Below, one piece after another: positions 37,685 through 46,952 of a stretch of DNA of 64,000 nt (position 1 is the stretch's first letter; every line of letters starts with the position of its first letter). The DNA lies in the NCBI RefSeq assembly GCF_001425055.1, contig NZ_LMDK01000022.1, forward strand, positions 124,001 to 188,000. The letters are read 5' to 3'. The position numbers were made by a program, and so were the translations under genes. Source of the stretch: Pelomonas sp. Root1237. GTDB lineage: Bacteria; Pseudomonadota; Gammaproteobacteria; Burkholderiales; Burkholderiaceae_C. The notes below the pieces were generated by a model. That model was given only the letters and a program-made list of their open reading frames with translations. It did no database searches and was not told the origin of the DNA.

Positions 37685-40600
37685 ATGGCGCAGTTCTTCA
37701 TCAACCGGCCCATCTTCGCGTGGGTCATCGCCCTGTTCATCACGGTCATCGGCATCGTCGCGGTCACGCAGCTGCCGATCGCGCAGTACCCGCCGGTGGC
37801 GCCGCCGTCCATCGTGCTGTCGGTCAGCTACCCCGGCGCCTCGGCGCAGACGCTGGAGGACTCGGTCATCAGCGTCATCGAGCGCGAGATGAACGGCTCA
37901 CCCGGCCTGATCTACATGGAAGCCGTGGCGCAAGCCGACGGCACCGGCTCCATCACGATGAGCTTCGACCCGGCCACCAGCCCCGACCTGGCCCAGGTGG
38001 ACGTGCAGAACCGCTACGCACGTGCCCAGCCGCGCCTGCCGCAGGCCGTCATCCAGCAGGGCGTGCGGGTGGACAAGGCCAACCCCAACTTCCTGCTCTT
38101 CATCATCCTGTCGAGCAGCAACCCGGCCTTCGACCCCATCGCGCTGGGCGACTACGCCTCGCGCACCGTGCTGCCCGAGATCCAGCGCGTGCCCGGCGTG
38201 GGCCAGGGCCTGCTGTTCGGCACCGAGCGCGCCATGCGCATCTGGCTGGACCCGGCCAAGCTCGTGGGCTTCCGACTCGCGCCGGCCGACGTGAACGCGG
38301 CCATCCAGGCCCAGAACGCCCAGGTCAGCTCCGGCTCCATCGGCGACCTGCCCAATGTGCCCGGCCAACCGGTCGCGGCCACGGTCGTCGTGCGCGGCCA
38401 GCTCACGAACGTGGAGCAGTTCGGCAACATCATCCTGCGCGCCAACGCCGACGGCTCCACCGTGCGGCTCAAGGACGTGGCCCGCATCGAGCTGGGCGCC
38501 GACAGCTACACCGGCCGCTCCACGCGACTGAACGGCAATCCCTCGGCCGGCGTGGGCGTGCAGCTCGCCCCTGCGGCCAATGCGCTGCAGACGGCCAAGC
38601 TCATCAAGCAGCGGCTCAAGCAGCTGGAGCCCTATTTCCCGGCGGGCGTGAAGGCCACCATCCCCTACGACAGCTCGCTGTTCATCGACATCTCCATCTC
38701 GCAGGTCGTCGAGACGCTGGTGGAGGCCGTCGCGCTGGTGTTCCTCGTGATGTTCCTGTTCCTGCAGAACATCCGCTACACCATCATCCCCACGCTGGTC
38801 GTGCCCATCGCGCTGCTGGGCAGCTTCGCCACGCTGCTGGCCCTGGGCTTCTCCATCAACGTGCTGACGATGTTCGGCATGGTGCTGGTCATCGGCATCG
38901 TGGTGGACGACGCCATCGTCGTGGTGGAGAACGTCGAGCGCGTCATGAGCGAGGAGGGGCTGTCGCCCCTCAAGGCCACGCGCAAAGCCATGGGGCAGAT
39001 CTCCGGCGCCATCGTCGGCGTGACCGTGGTGCTGATCTCGGTGTTCGTGCCGCTGGCCTTCTTCTCGGGCTCCATCGGCAACATCTACCGCCAGTTCTCG
39101 GCGGTGATGGTCAGCTCCATCGCCTTCTCGGCCTTCCTGGCGCTGTCGCTGACGCCGGCGCTGTGCGCCACGCTGCTCAAGCCCGTGGAGGCCGGCCATC
39201 ACCTGGAGAAGCGCGGCTTCTTCGGCTGGTTCAACCGCGGCTTCTCGCGCACGGCCAAGGGCTACGAGGGCTGGGTGTCCAAGTTCATCTACCGCGGCGC
39301 GCGCATGGCTGTGGTCTACGCGGCCGTCATCGCGGCGGCCGTGCTGGTGTTCCAGAAGCTGCCCACCTCCTTCGTGCCCAATGAAGACCAGGGCAACATC
39401 CTCGTCAACATCCAGCTGCCGCCGGGCGCCACCCAAGCCCGCACGCTGAATGTCGTGAAGCAGGTCGAGGACTACATGCTCAAGCAGCCCGAGGTGGAGA
39501 GCATGGTCGGCGTCGTCGGCTTCAGCTTCTCGGGCGCGGGGCAGAACGCAGGCCTGGCCTTCGTCACGCTCAAGCCCTGGGACGAGCGCCACGGCGCCGA
39601 GCACTCCGCGCAAGGCCTGGCCGCCCGCGCCTTCGGGGCGCTGAGCAAGGTGCGCGACGCCATCATCTTCCCCACCAGCCCACCGCCCATTCGCGATCTG
39701 GGTCGGGCCAACGGCTTCGCCTTCCGCCTGCAGGACCGCAGCGGCCACACGCGCGCCGAGCTGCTGGCCGCACGCAACCAGCTCCTCGCCTCAGCGGCCA
39801 AAAACCCGCTGCTGAACGCCGTGCGCCCCGACGGCCTGGAGGACGCCGCGCAGCTGGAGCTCAGCATCGACCGCGACCGTGCGCAGGCGCTGGGCGTGAA
39901 CATTGGCGCCGTCAACGCGGTGCTGGGCACGTCGCTGGGGTCCACCTACGTGAACGACTTCCCCAACACCGGCCGCCTGCAGCGCGTCATCGTGCAGGCC
40001 GATGCGCCCGCGCGCATGCAGCCCGAGGACCTCGCTCGGCTCAACGTGCTCAACAGCGCCGGCCAGCCGGTGCCTCTGAGCGCCTTCTCGACCAGCAAGT
40101 GGGTCACCGGCGCCATGCAGACCGTGCGCTACAACGGCTACTCGGCCATGCGCATCCTGGGCGAGCCGGCCAAGGGCGTGTCCACGGGCGTGGCCATCGC
40201 CGAGATGGAGAAGATCGCGGCCACCCTGCCCGACGGCTTCGGCTACGAGTGGACCGGCCAGTCGCGCGAGGAAAAGCTCTCGGGCTCCACCGCCTTCATC
40301 CTGTTCGGCTTCTCGCTGCTGGCCGTGTTCCTGTGCCTGGCCGCGCTGTACGAGAGCTGGAGCATCCCGCTCGCCGTCGTCCTCGTGGTGCCGCTGGGCG
40401 TGCTCGGCGTGGTGCTGGGCGCGACCTTCCGGGGGCTGGAGAACGACGTCTACTTCAAGGTCGGCATGATCACCATCATCGGCCTGTCGGCCAAGAACGC
40501 GGTGCTGATCATCGAGTTCGCCAAGGACCTGCAGGCCCACGGCAAGAGCGTGTTCGACGCGGTGCGCGAAGCGGCCCACCTGCGCTTTCGCCCCATCATC

Positions 40601-40840
40601 ATGACCTCGCTGGCCTTCATGCTGGGCGTGCTGCCGCTGGTGCTCGCCAGCGGCGCGGGCTCGGCCAGCCAGCGTGCCATCGGCACCGGCGTGCTGGGCG
40701 GCATGTTGACGGCCACGGCGCTGGCCGTGTTCTTCGTGCCGGTGTTCTTCGTCGTCGTGCGCCGCTTCTTCCCGGGCAGCGAGCGGCAGCGCAAGCGCGA
40801 TGCCCACGAGGCGGAAGACGACACGGGAGGCCAGGCATGA
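37685..40840 (+). CDS. RND multidrug efflux transporter (HAE-1, AcrB/MexB family)
   Basis: 1051 residues, normal for AcrB-type pumps. Twelve membrane helices in two sets with two large periplasmic loops. Proton relay residues are present: the DD pair in VIGIVVDDAIVVVENVER (TM4) and the Lys in LSAKNAVLIIEFAKD (TM10). The N-terminus FFINRPIFAWVIAL is typical. Expected to export hydrophobic drugs or toxic compounds; substrate range cannot be read. Starts 7 bp after the adaptor stop and overlaps the outer-membrane gene by 4 bp. Confidence 0.95.
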   Translation: MAQFFINRPIFAWVIALFITVIGIVAVTQLPIAQYPPVAPPSIVLSVSYPGASAQTLEDSVISVIEREMNGSPGLIYMEAVAQADGTGSITMSFDPATSPDLAQVDVQNRYARAQPRLPQAVIQQGVRVDKANPNFLLFIILSSSNPAFDPIALGDYASRTVLPEIQRVPGVGQGLLFGTERAMRIWLDPAKLVGFRLAPADVNAAIQAQNAQVSSGSIGDLPNVPGQPVAATVVVRGQLTNVEQFGNIILRANADGSTVRLKDVARIELGADSYTGRSTRLNGNPSAGVGVQLAPAANALQTAKLIKQRLKQLEPYFPAGVKATIPYDSSLFIDISISQVVETLVEAVALVFLVMFLFLQNIRYTIIPTLVVPIALLGSFATLLALGFSINVLTMFGMVLVIGIVVDDAIVVVENVERVMSEEGLSPLKATRKAMGQISGAIVGVTVVLISVFVPLAFFSGSIGNIYRQFSAVMVSSIAFSAFLALSLTPALCATLLKPVEAGHHLEKRGFFGWFNRGFSRTAKGYEGWVSKFIYRGARMAVVYAAVIAAAVLVFQKLPTSFVPNEDQGNILVNIQLPPGATQARTLNVVKQVEDYMLKQPEVESMVGVVGFSFSGAGQNAGLAFVTLKPWDERHGAEHSAQGLAARAFGALSKVRDAIIFPTSPPPIRDLGRANGFAFRLQDRSGHTRAELLAARNQLLASAAKNPLLNAVRPDGLEDAAQLELSIDRDRAQALGVNIGAVNAVLGTSLGSTYVNDFPNTGRLQRVIVQADAPARMQPEDLARLNVLNSAGQPVPLSAFSTSKWVTGAMQTVRYNGYSAMRILGEPAKGVSTGVAIAEMEKIAATLPDGFGYEWTGQSREEKLSGSTAFILFGFSLLAVFLCLAALYESWSIPLAVVLVVPLGVLGVVLGATFRGLENDVYFKVGMITIIGLSAKNAVLIIEFAKDLQAHGKSVFDAVREAAHLRFRPIIMTSLAFMLGVLPLVLASGAGSASQRAIGTGVLGGMLTATALAVFFVPVFFVVVRRFFPGSERQRKRDAHEAEDDTGGQA

Positions 40841-42213
40841 AGACGTCTCTCTCGCTGATCGCCCTCGCGGCGCTGCTGGCCGCCTGCGCCGGCCCCGAGC
40901 CCAAGCGCCCGGTTGCCTCGGAAGCCGCGGCCGCAGCCGTGCCGCAAGCCTTTCCGCAAGCCGGTGGCCCTGGCGCGACGGCCGCCACCGAGTTGCTCTG
41001 GGCCCAGGCCTTCAAGGGCGCGCGGCTGCAAAAGCTGATCCCGCTGGCCCTGGCCAACAACCGCGACCTGCGCGTCGCGGTGCTCAACATCGAGAGCGCC
41101 CGCGCCACCGCTTCGGCGCGCGATGCCGACCTATGGCCCACCGTCAACGCCGGCATCAGCGGCTCGCGCACGCCGACGGCGGCTGGCGGCATCAACAGCG
41201 TCTACCAGGCCGGCCTGCAGGTCTCGGCCTATGAGCTGGACCTGTTCGGCCGCCTGCGTGGCCTGAGCGCCGCGGCCGCCGCGCAGGTGCTGGCGGCACA
41301 GTCCAACCAGCAGGCGGTGCGCACGGCGCTGGTGGCGAGCGTCGCCAATGCCGAGATCGCGCTGCAGGCCGACGAGGCCCTGCTCAAGATCACGCGCGAC
41401 GCCCTCGCCACGCGCGAGCAGTCGCTGTCGCTGACCCGCCAGCGCTTCGAAGGCGGCGTGTCAGGCGAGCTGGACCTGCGCTCGGCCGAGTCCTCCTGGC
41501 AGGCGGCCCGCGCCGTGCTGGCCCAGGCCCAACGCCAGCGCGCGCTGGACGAGAACGCGCTGGCCCTGCTGATCGGCGGCCCGCTGCCGGCCGACCTGCC
41601 CGCGCCCACCGGCGACCTGGCGGACTTCGAGCCCCTGGCCGAGTTGCCCGCCGGGGTGCCCAGCGAGGTGCTGACACGCCGGCCCGACATCCGCCAGGCC
41701 GAGTTCCAGCTCGGCGCAACGGACGCCAACATCGATGCCGCCCGCGCCGCCTTCTGGCCGCGCATCACGCTGACCGGCAGCGTCGGCACGGCCAGCGGCC
41801 ATCTGTCCGACCTGTTCAAGAACTCGGCCTGGAGCTTTGCGCCGCAGCTGATCCAGCCCCTCTTCGACGCCGGCCGCAACCGCGCCAACCTGGCCGGAGC
41901 ACGAGCGTCGCGGGACATTGCGCTGGCCCAGTACGAGAAGGCCATCCAGACCGCCTTCCGCGAGGTCGCCGACAGCCTCGCGGGCCGCGCCACGCTGGCC
42001 GAACAGCGCGCCGCACTGGCGGCCCAGGTGGAAGCCGAGACTCGCCGCCTGAACGCGGCCGAGCAGCGCTACACGGCCGGTGTCTCCAGCGCCCTGGACC
42101 GGTTGGACGCACAGCGCTCGCTGTTCGCGGCCCAGCAGACCCTAGTGCAGGTGCAAAGCCAGCGCGCGCAGAACCTGGTGGCGCTGTACCGTGCCTTGGG
42201 CGGCGGAGGCTGA
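40837..42213 (+). CDS. Outer-membrane efflux channel lipoprotein (OprM/NodT family)
   Basis: 458 residues. Signal peptide with lipobox LAAC (C17). Two repeats of the TolC-like outer-membrane efflux fold, each mostly Ala/Leu-rich helices (about 60-260 and 270-455); the repeat junction carries the family segment LTRRPDIRQAEFQLGATDANI and then FWPRITLTGSVG. It completes the tripartite pump. No dedicated regulator is next to the operon. Confidence 0.94.
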   Translation: MKTSLSLIALAALLAACAGPEPKRPVASEAAAAAVPQAFPQAGGPGATAATELLWAQAFKGARLQKLIPLALANNRDLRVAVLNIESARATASARDADLWPTVNAGISGSRTPTAAGGINSVYQAGLQVSAYELDLFGRLRGLSAAAAAQVLAAQSNQQAVRTALVASVANAEIALQADEALLKITRDALATREQSLSLTRQRFEGGVSGELDLRSAESSWQAARAVLAQAQRQRALDENALALLIGGPLPADLPAPTGDLADFEPLAELPAGVPSEVLTRRPDIRQAEFQLGATDANIDAARAAFWPRITLTGSVGTASGHLSDLFKNSAWSFAPQLIQPLFDAGRNRANLAGARASRDIALAQYEKAIQTAFREVADSLAGRATLAEQRAALAAQVEAETRRLNAAEQRYTAGVSSALDRLDAQRSLFAAQQTLVQVQSQRAQNLVALYRALGGGG

Positions 42214-42217
42214 CCCC

Positions 42218-43192
42218 ATGCGCGGGCTGGCGCTTGCCCTTGTCCTGCTGGCGCTGCTGCCAACGGCGCAGGCCCAAGGGACGCTGCGAGAACGCATCAA
42301 GGCCCGCATCGAGGAGCGCCGCGCCGAACGCGGCACGGCCGAGACGGGCGGCTTGCAGGAGCTGCAGGTGCAGGGCCGCAAGGTGCTGGTCCATCTGCCG
42401 ACGGGTTATGACGCCAGCCGCCCCGCGCCGCTGGTGCTGGCCTTCCACGGCGGCGGCGGCCATGCCGGGTACATGGCCGACGACGAGAAATACGGCTTGC
42501 AGAAGAAGGCCGACCAGGCCGGCTTCGTCGTCGCCTTCCCCAATGGCTACAGCAAGCTGCCGGGTGGGAAGTTCGCCACCTGGAACGCCGGCGGCTGCTG
42601 CGGCGACGCGCGCGACCGCAATGTGGACGACGTCGCCTTCGTCCGCGCCACCGTCATGGCGATCAAGGACAAATACAGCATCGACGCCAGCCGCGTCTTC
42701 GCCACCGGCATGTCCAACGGCGGCATGCTCAGCCACCGCCTGGCCTGCGAGGCCGCCGATGTGTTCCGCGCCGTCGCTTCGGTCGCCGGCACCGATGCCA
42801 CCGCCAGCTGCGCGCCGAGCAAGCCCATCGCCGTGCTGCACATCCACGCCAAGGATGATGACCATGTGCTCTTCAACGGCGGCGCCGGCCAAGGCGCCTT
42901 CCGCGACGAGAGCAAGGTCATGAGCTTCATCTCCGTGCCCGAGACGATCTCGCGCTGGGTGCAGCGCGACCACTGCGCGGTGCCGCCGCAGCGCGTGCTC
43001 GACAAGCCCGGCGCCACCTGCGAGACCTACAGCGGCTGCAGCGGCGGCGTCAGCGTGCAGCTCTGCGTCACCGAGACCGGCGGCCATTCCTGGCCTGGCG
43101 CGCCCAGCGTGCGCCGCGGCAAAGGGGCGGCCTCGCAGGCGCTGGACGCCAACGACGTGATCTGGCGCTTCTTCGAGCAGGCCTCACGCTAG
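42218..43192 (+). CDS. Secreted esterase, polyhydroxybutyrate depolymerase/LpqC-like
   Basis: 324 residues from the ATG at 42218. Signal peptide about residues 1-18 (LLALLPTAQAQ). Alpha/beta hydrolase of the CE1/PHB-depolymerase type: LAFHGGGGHAG oxyanion region, nucleophile Ser in ATGMSNGGMLSH, and catalytic His in ETGGHSWPGAP. Cys residues in GGCCGD and YSGCSGG could form disulphides, as in secreted feruloyl esterases. Substrate (PHB oligomers, feruloyl or acetyl esters) is not settled. It begins 4 bp after the efflux channel gene. Confidence 0.85.
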   Translation: MRGLALALVLLALLPTAQAQGTLRERIKARIEERRAERGTAETGGLQELQVQGRKVLVHLPTGYDASRPAPLVLAFHGGGGHAGYMADDEKYGLQKKADQAGFVVAFPNGYSKLPGGKFATWNAGGCCGDARDRNVDDVAFVRATVMAIKDKYSIDASRVFATGMSNGGMLSHRLACEAADVFRAVASVAGTDATASCAPSKPIAVLHIHAKDDDHVLFNGGAGQGAFRDESKVMSFISVPETISRWVQRDHCAVPPQRVLDKPGATCETYSGCSGGVSVQLCVTETGGHSWPGAPSVRRGKGAASQALDANDVIWRFFEQASR

Positions 43193-43262
43193 ACCCTGCT
43201 GGAATCGCTTCCAATTTTCTGACCCATACTGCGCTGCACGAACCAATGCCGCTCCCACCGCC

Positions 43263-43724
43263 ATGCGTTTCCTGACCACCGCCCTCCTCGTTGCCACCAG
43301 CCTTTGCGCCACCGCTGGCGGCCCGCCGGCCATCTACGACGAAGGCGTCGACGCCAAGGCCGCGATCCGCACCACATTGGCCGAGGCCGAGAAGGCCAAG
43401 CTGCCCGTCCTCGTCGTCTTCGGAGCCAACTGGTGCGGCGACTGCCGCATGCTGGACAACAGCTTCAAGCACGGCCCGAGCGCGCCGCTGATCGCCAAGA
43501 GCTTCAAGGTCGTCAAGGTCGACGTCGGCCGCTTCGACCGCAATGTCGACATTGCCGAGAGCTATCGCGTGCCACTGAAGAAAGGCATCCCCGCCGTCGC
43601 CGTGCTGTCGCCGCAAGGCAAGCTGATCTACGCCACCGAAGGCGGCGAGCTGGCCGACGCCCGCAAGATGGGCGACCAGGGCGTCTACGACTTCTTCAGC
43701 CGCGTGACTGCCTCGGCCAAGTGA
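43263..43724 (+). CDS. Periplasmic thioredoxin-like protein
   Basis: 153 residues with an N-terminal signal peptide (about 1-18) and a thioredoxin fold with the redox motif C58-G-D-C61 in GANWCGDCRML, and the cis-Pro loop KGIPAVAVL. DsbD-gamma/thioredoxin_7-like proteins of this sort reduce or oxidise periplasmic cysteines; the partner is unknown. Its stop overlaps the GTG start of the MFS gene. Confidence 0.85.
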   Translation: MRFLTTALLVATSLCATAGGPPAIYDEGVDAKAAIRTTLAEAEKAKLPVLVVFGANWCGDCRMLDNSFKHGPSAPLIAKSFKVVKVDVGRFDRNVDIAESYRVPLKKGIPAVAVLSPQGKLIYATEGGELADARKMGDQGVYDFFSRVTASAK

Positions 43725-44860
43725 CGGTCTCCCTGACCGGCGCCTCGTGGGCCCTGCGCACGCAGTTCTTCGTGCTGGGCGTGATGTTCGCCACGTGGGG
43801 CGTGCATGTGCCCACCGTCAAGGCCCATTACGGGCTGGGCGAGCAAACCCTGGCACTGGCCATGCTGGCCGGCGGCGTCGGCGCGCTGCTGGCCCTGGCC
43901 CAGGCGGGCCGCATCGTCGGCCGCTTCGGCCCCAGCGCCGTGGCTGCCACCATGGGCGTGCTGTGTTGCGCCAGCGTCGCCTGCCTGCTGGCGTTCTCGT
44001 CCTATGCGGCGCTGCTCGTCGTCATGCTCGGCTTCGGCATCACGGGCAGCCTGCTCGATGTGTCGGTCAACGTCGAGGCGACCGAGATCGAGCGCCTGTC
44101 CAAGCGGCCGCTGATGAGCGGCTTCCACGGCATGTTCAGCCTCGGCGGCATGGCAGGCGCGGGCCTGGGCAGCGTCGCGCCGGCGCTGGGCCTCACGCCG
44201 CAGGGCCATCTCTTCGTGGCCACCGGCCTGGGTGCCGTCTGCGCGCTGGTGGCCAGCCGCGCGATGCTGCCCGTCGAGCCCGGTGCGGCCGACGAAAAGC
44301 GACCGCTGAGCATTCCGCGTGGCCCGCTGCTGCTGCTGGGCGTGCTGGCGTCCATGGGCTTGATCGCCGAGGGCGCGATGTACGACTGGAGCGTGCTCTT
44401 CATGAAGCAGGAGCGCGGCAGCGAGCCCAGCACCGCGGCCCTCGCCTACGCCAGCTTCAGCGGCGCGATGGCCGTGGGCCGGTTCGGCGGCGACTGGGTG
44501 CGAGCGCGCATGTCGGGCACGAAGCTGATGCGGGCCAGCGGCGTACTCGGCGCCGCCGGCATGGCGCTGGCGTTGGCCCTGCCCTCGCCCGTCGTGGCGC
44601 TGATCGGTTTCGCGCTGGTGGGGCTGGGCCTGTCCAACGTCGTACCGGTGATCTTCAGCGCGGCGTCGCAAGTGCCCGGCGTGTCTTCGGCCCACGGCAT
44701 CGCGGCGGTGTCTGGCGTCGGCTACCTCGGCATGATGGCCGGCCCGCCGCTGATCGGGTTGATCGCCGAGCATTCGTCGCTGACCGCCGGCCTGGTCGTC
44801 GTCGTCGTGTTCGCCGTCTTCATGGCGCTGTCGGCGAAGCGGGCAATGCGCGGGGCCTGA
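43721..44860 (+). CDS. Major facilitator superfamily transporter
   Basis: 379 residues from a GTG at 43721 overlapping the thioredoxin-like stop (GTGA). Twelve hydrophobic helices in two halves with a central hydrophilic loop near residue 190. The segment MSGFHGMFSLGGMAGAG is typical of the YbjJ-type MFS group. The substrate is unknown; sugars, amino acids or drugs are possible. Confidence 0.86.
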   Translation: MTVSLTGASWALRTQFFVLGVMFATWGVHVPTVKAHYGLGEQTLALAMLAGGVGALLALAQAGRIVGRFGPSAVAATMGVLCCASVACLLAFSSYAALLVVMLGFGITGSLLDVSVNVEATEIERLSKRPLMSGFHGMFSLGGMAGAGLGSVAPALGLTPQGHLFVATGLGAVCALVASRAMLPVEPGAADEKRPLSIPRGPLLLLGVLASMGLIAEGAMYDWSVLFMKQERGSEPSTAALAYASFSGAMAVGRFGGDWVRARMSGTKLMRASGVLGAAGMALALALPSPVVALIGFALVGLGLSNVVPVIFSAASQVPGVSSAHGIAAVSGVGYLGMMAGPPLIGLIAEHSSLTAGLVVVVVFAVFMALSAKRAMRGA

Positions 44861-45140
44861 CGCCGGGCGCAGCAGGACGAAACCGGGGCGGGGTCATCTA
44901 CCCACGACCGGCCGGCTTGGGCCACTTGATGCGCGCGGTGAGCTCGCCCTTGTGCTGTCGCATGGCGGGCAAACTCGTTTCGGAATTTAAGGCATCAAGC
45001 TGGCAGGACCGAAGATAGCGAGACAGTTTCGGAATTTAATGAATTTTAAGTTGTAAAGCCACAGCTGTGGCATGATTTCGGAATTCAAGAAATTCAGCCT
45101 TCCGGCATCGTCTGGAGCGCCTCATCCCGGGAATTCCGAA
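44861..45140. promoter_or_regulatory. hipBA control region with operator repeats
   Basis: The 280-bp gap holds three direct copies of TTTCGGAATTYAA at 44978-44990, 45027-45039 and 45076-45088, each exactly 49 bp from the next, and an inverted copy GAATTCCGAAA at 45131-45141 touching the hipB ATG. A perfect 14-bp palindrome GCCACAGCTGTGGC is at 45058-45071. HipB-type repressors bind several operators of this kind, so autoregulation is expected. Confidence 0.75.
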
Positions 45141-45443
45141 ATGACTTCCAACCCTACCGCCCCGCCACCCGAACTCCTGCGCGTCGTGGATGCCGGCGCC
45201 CTCGGCCCGGCCATCCGAGCCCGTCGCCGGGCACAGTCGCTGCGCATCGACGATGCGGCCTCTTTGAGCGGCGTCTCCGTCGACCTGCTCTCCCGCCTCG
45301 AGAACGGCAAGGGCTCCGTGCGACTGGACAAGCTGCTGGCGGTGTTGGACAGCCTGGGGCTCGCCCTCGTGCTCGGCCCCAAGGACCACCCAACGATGCA
45401 GTCCGTCTCGCGTCCCGGCGTCGAGCCTGCGGAGCAGCCATGA
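45141..45443 (+). CDS. hipB: HipB-type antitoxin, XRE-family repressor
   Basis: 100 residues with a Cro/C1-type helix-turn-helix (about 22-80: LGPAIRARRRAQSLRIDDAA, then SGVSVDLLSRLENGKGSVRL). ATG at 45141 lies at the edge of an operator copy; an in-frame ATG at 45072 has no ribosome site and would run through two operators. Overlaps hipA by 4 bp (ATGA). Expected to neutralise HipA and repress the operon. Confidence 0.87.
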   Translation: MTSNPTAPPPELLRVVDAGALGPAIRARRRAQSLRIDDAASLSGVSVDLLSRLENGKGSVRLDKLLAVLDSLGLALVLGPKDHPTMQSVSRPGVEPAEQP

Positions 45444-46843
45444 ACTCGGCCGCCGACGCCCCTGTTGCCCCGCATGCGCTCAACCTCTGGGCCGACGGCC
45501 AGAAGGTCGCGACGCTGGGCTATGAGGCCCTGAACGACCGGTGGTCGCTGGACTACGAAGCGAACTGGGTCGCGGCGCCGGGAGCGTTTCCCCTGTCGCC
45601 TGCGCTGCCCTTCCAACCCCCGGCCGACGGCTATGCCGTCGGTGCCGTGAAGCGCTTCGTGGAGAACCTGTTGCCCGAGGGCCGCGCGCTCGACGTCACG
45701 GCCACGACCTATCGTGTCTCCAAGTCGAACATCTACGCCCTCATCAGCGCACTTGGGACCGAGACCACCGGGGCGTTCCGATTCTGGCGCTCGGATGACG
45801 TGCCGCCGGCCGCCGCCGCCAAACCGCCGCGTGAGGTGACCCGCGAAGAACTGGACCAACGAATTGCCGAGCGCGACCAGATTCCGCTGGCCGTCTGGGA
45901 TGGCAAGGTCCGCATGTCCATCGCGGGCGTGCAGGACAAGTTGATGGTCTACCTGGACCGCCCGCTGAGCGACGCAGGACGTCTGTTCCTGGTCGAGCCG
46001 CCCCTGGCATCGACTCACATCCTCAAGCCCGACCCCGCGCGTGGTGTGACACCGCATCTCGTCGTCAACGAACACTTCTGCATGTCATTGGCGCGGCGCA
46101 TGAAGCTGCCCGTCGCGGAGGTCGGCATCTATCGGACACCACGGCCGGTACTCGTCGTCCGCCGCTTCGACCGGGTTGTCGTGCAAGGCGCCGGAGACGG
46201 TGCCGCGCATGGCGCCAACGAGCCCACCGTGCGGCGCCTGCACATCATCGACGCCTGTCAGGCCTCGGACCTGCCCGAGAGCTTCAAGTACGAGCGGAAC
46301 CTGGGGAGTGGCGCGCACGTCCGCAACATCCGGGAGGGCGTGAGTTTCCAAATGCTGTTCGAACGCGTGGAGCAGACCGTCAACAAGGCCGTGGCACGCA
46401 TGACCCTGCTGAGGTGGGCCCTGTTCCAATTCCTGATCGGCAACTGCGACGCGCACGGCAAGAACTTCTCGTTCTTCGTGCGACGCGAGGGGCTGGACCC
46501 GGCGCCCTGGTATGACCTGGTCAGTGTGGTTCAGTACGCAGGCATCGACCACCAGTTGTCCATGGCCTGGGGCGATGCCTTCTCGCTGGAAGAGGTAGGA
46601 GCGTTTCAGCTGGCCGACTTTGCGCAGCGATGCGGGGTCGACAGGAAGCTACTGAAACGCGAGGCCGCACGGCTGGCCAAACTGGCGGTGGAACACGCGC
46701 TGGCACAGGCCTTGGCGGACGACTACATCGACGACAGTGAGCGCGCCTTTGCAGGCCAACTCCGTGATTTCGTCGTGGGACAGGCTACCCGGTTGACCAA
46801 GCTCGCGGACGAGGCGTCCAAGATGAAACCTGAGTTTCTGTGA
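45440..46843 (+). CDS. hipA: HipA-type serine/threonine kinase toxin
   Basis: 467 residues. N-terminal HipA-coupling domain (about 15-115), then the PI3/4-kinase-like domain. S160-IAGVQDK167 is the P-loop, where S160 matches the autophosphorylated S150 of E. coli HipA. THILKP follows at 192-197. The catalytic loop is GNCDAHGKN with D337, and WYD (D359) is the metal-binding DFG equivalent. All key residues are intact, so it should be an active kinase; E. coli HipA phosphorylates glutamyl-tRNA synthetase. A C-terminal helical tail is conserved in length. Confidence 0.92.
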   Translation: MNSAADAPVAPHALNLWADGQKVATLGYEALNDRWSLDYEANWVAAPGAFPLSPALPFQPPADGYAVGAVKRFVENLLPEGRALDVTATTYRVSKSNIYALISALGTETTGAFRFWRSDDVPPAAAAKPPREVTREELDQRIAERDQIPLAVWDGKVRMSIAGVQDKLMVYLDRPLSDAGRLFLVEPPLASTHILKPDPARGVTPHLVVNEHFCMSLARRMKLPVAEVGIYRTPRPVLVVRRFDRVVVQGAGDGAAHGANEPTVRRLHIIDACQASDLPESFKYERNLGSGAHVRNIREGVSFQMLFERVEQTVNKAVARMTLLRWALFQFLIGNCDAHGKNFSFFVRREGLDPAPWYDLVSVVQYAGIDHQLSMAWGDAFSLEEVGAFQLADFAQRCGVDRKLLKREAARLAKLAVEHALAQALADDYIDDSERAFAGQLRDFVVGQATRLTKLADEASKMKPEFL

Positions 46844-46872
46844 CGCCTTGGAGTTCGCGGCGCTGACACAGG

Positions 46873-46918
46873 GGCACAGAGGCACCGCGAAGCAGCCTTC
46901 ATGCCTTGCCTCTGTGCC
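46873..46918. terminator. Inverted repeat between convergent hipA and glpR
   Basis: Perfect 12-bp arms GGCACAGAGGCA and TGCCTCTGTGCC separated by 22 bases, in the 109-bp tail-to-tail gap. Probably a bidirectional transcription stop, although the T runs are short. Confidence 0.55.
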
Positions 46919-46952
46919 TGCGTGCCTATTTGGTTTGCCTTTGAGCTCCATC

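Noticed and set aside
37898..40807. Minus-strand frames of 616 and 338 codons opposite the RND pump gene
   Set aside because: His/Asp/Arg/Gln-rich antisense shadows with no recognisable domain.
44897..44962. 21-codon minus-strand frame beginning ATG and ending PAGRG-stop before the hipB operators
   Set aside because: Too short to support; no ribosome site or family recognised, although the composition is protein-like.
45072..45140. Upstream in-frame ATG for hipB
   Set aside because: No ribosome site, and the extra codons run through two operator copies rather than conserved HTH sequence.
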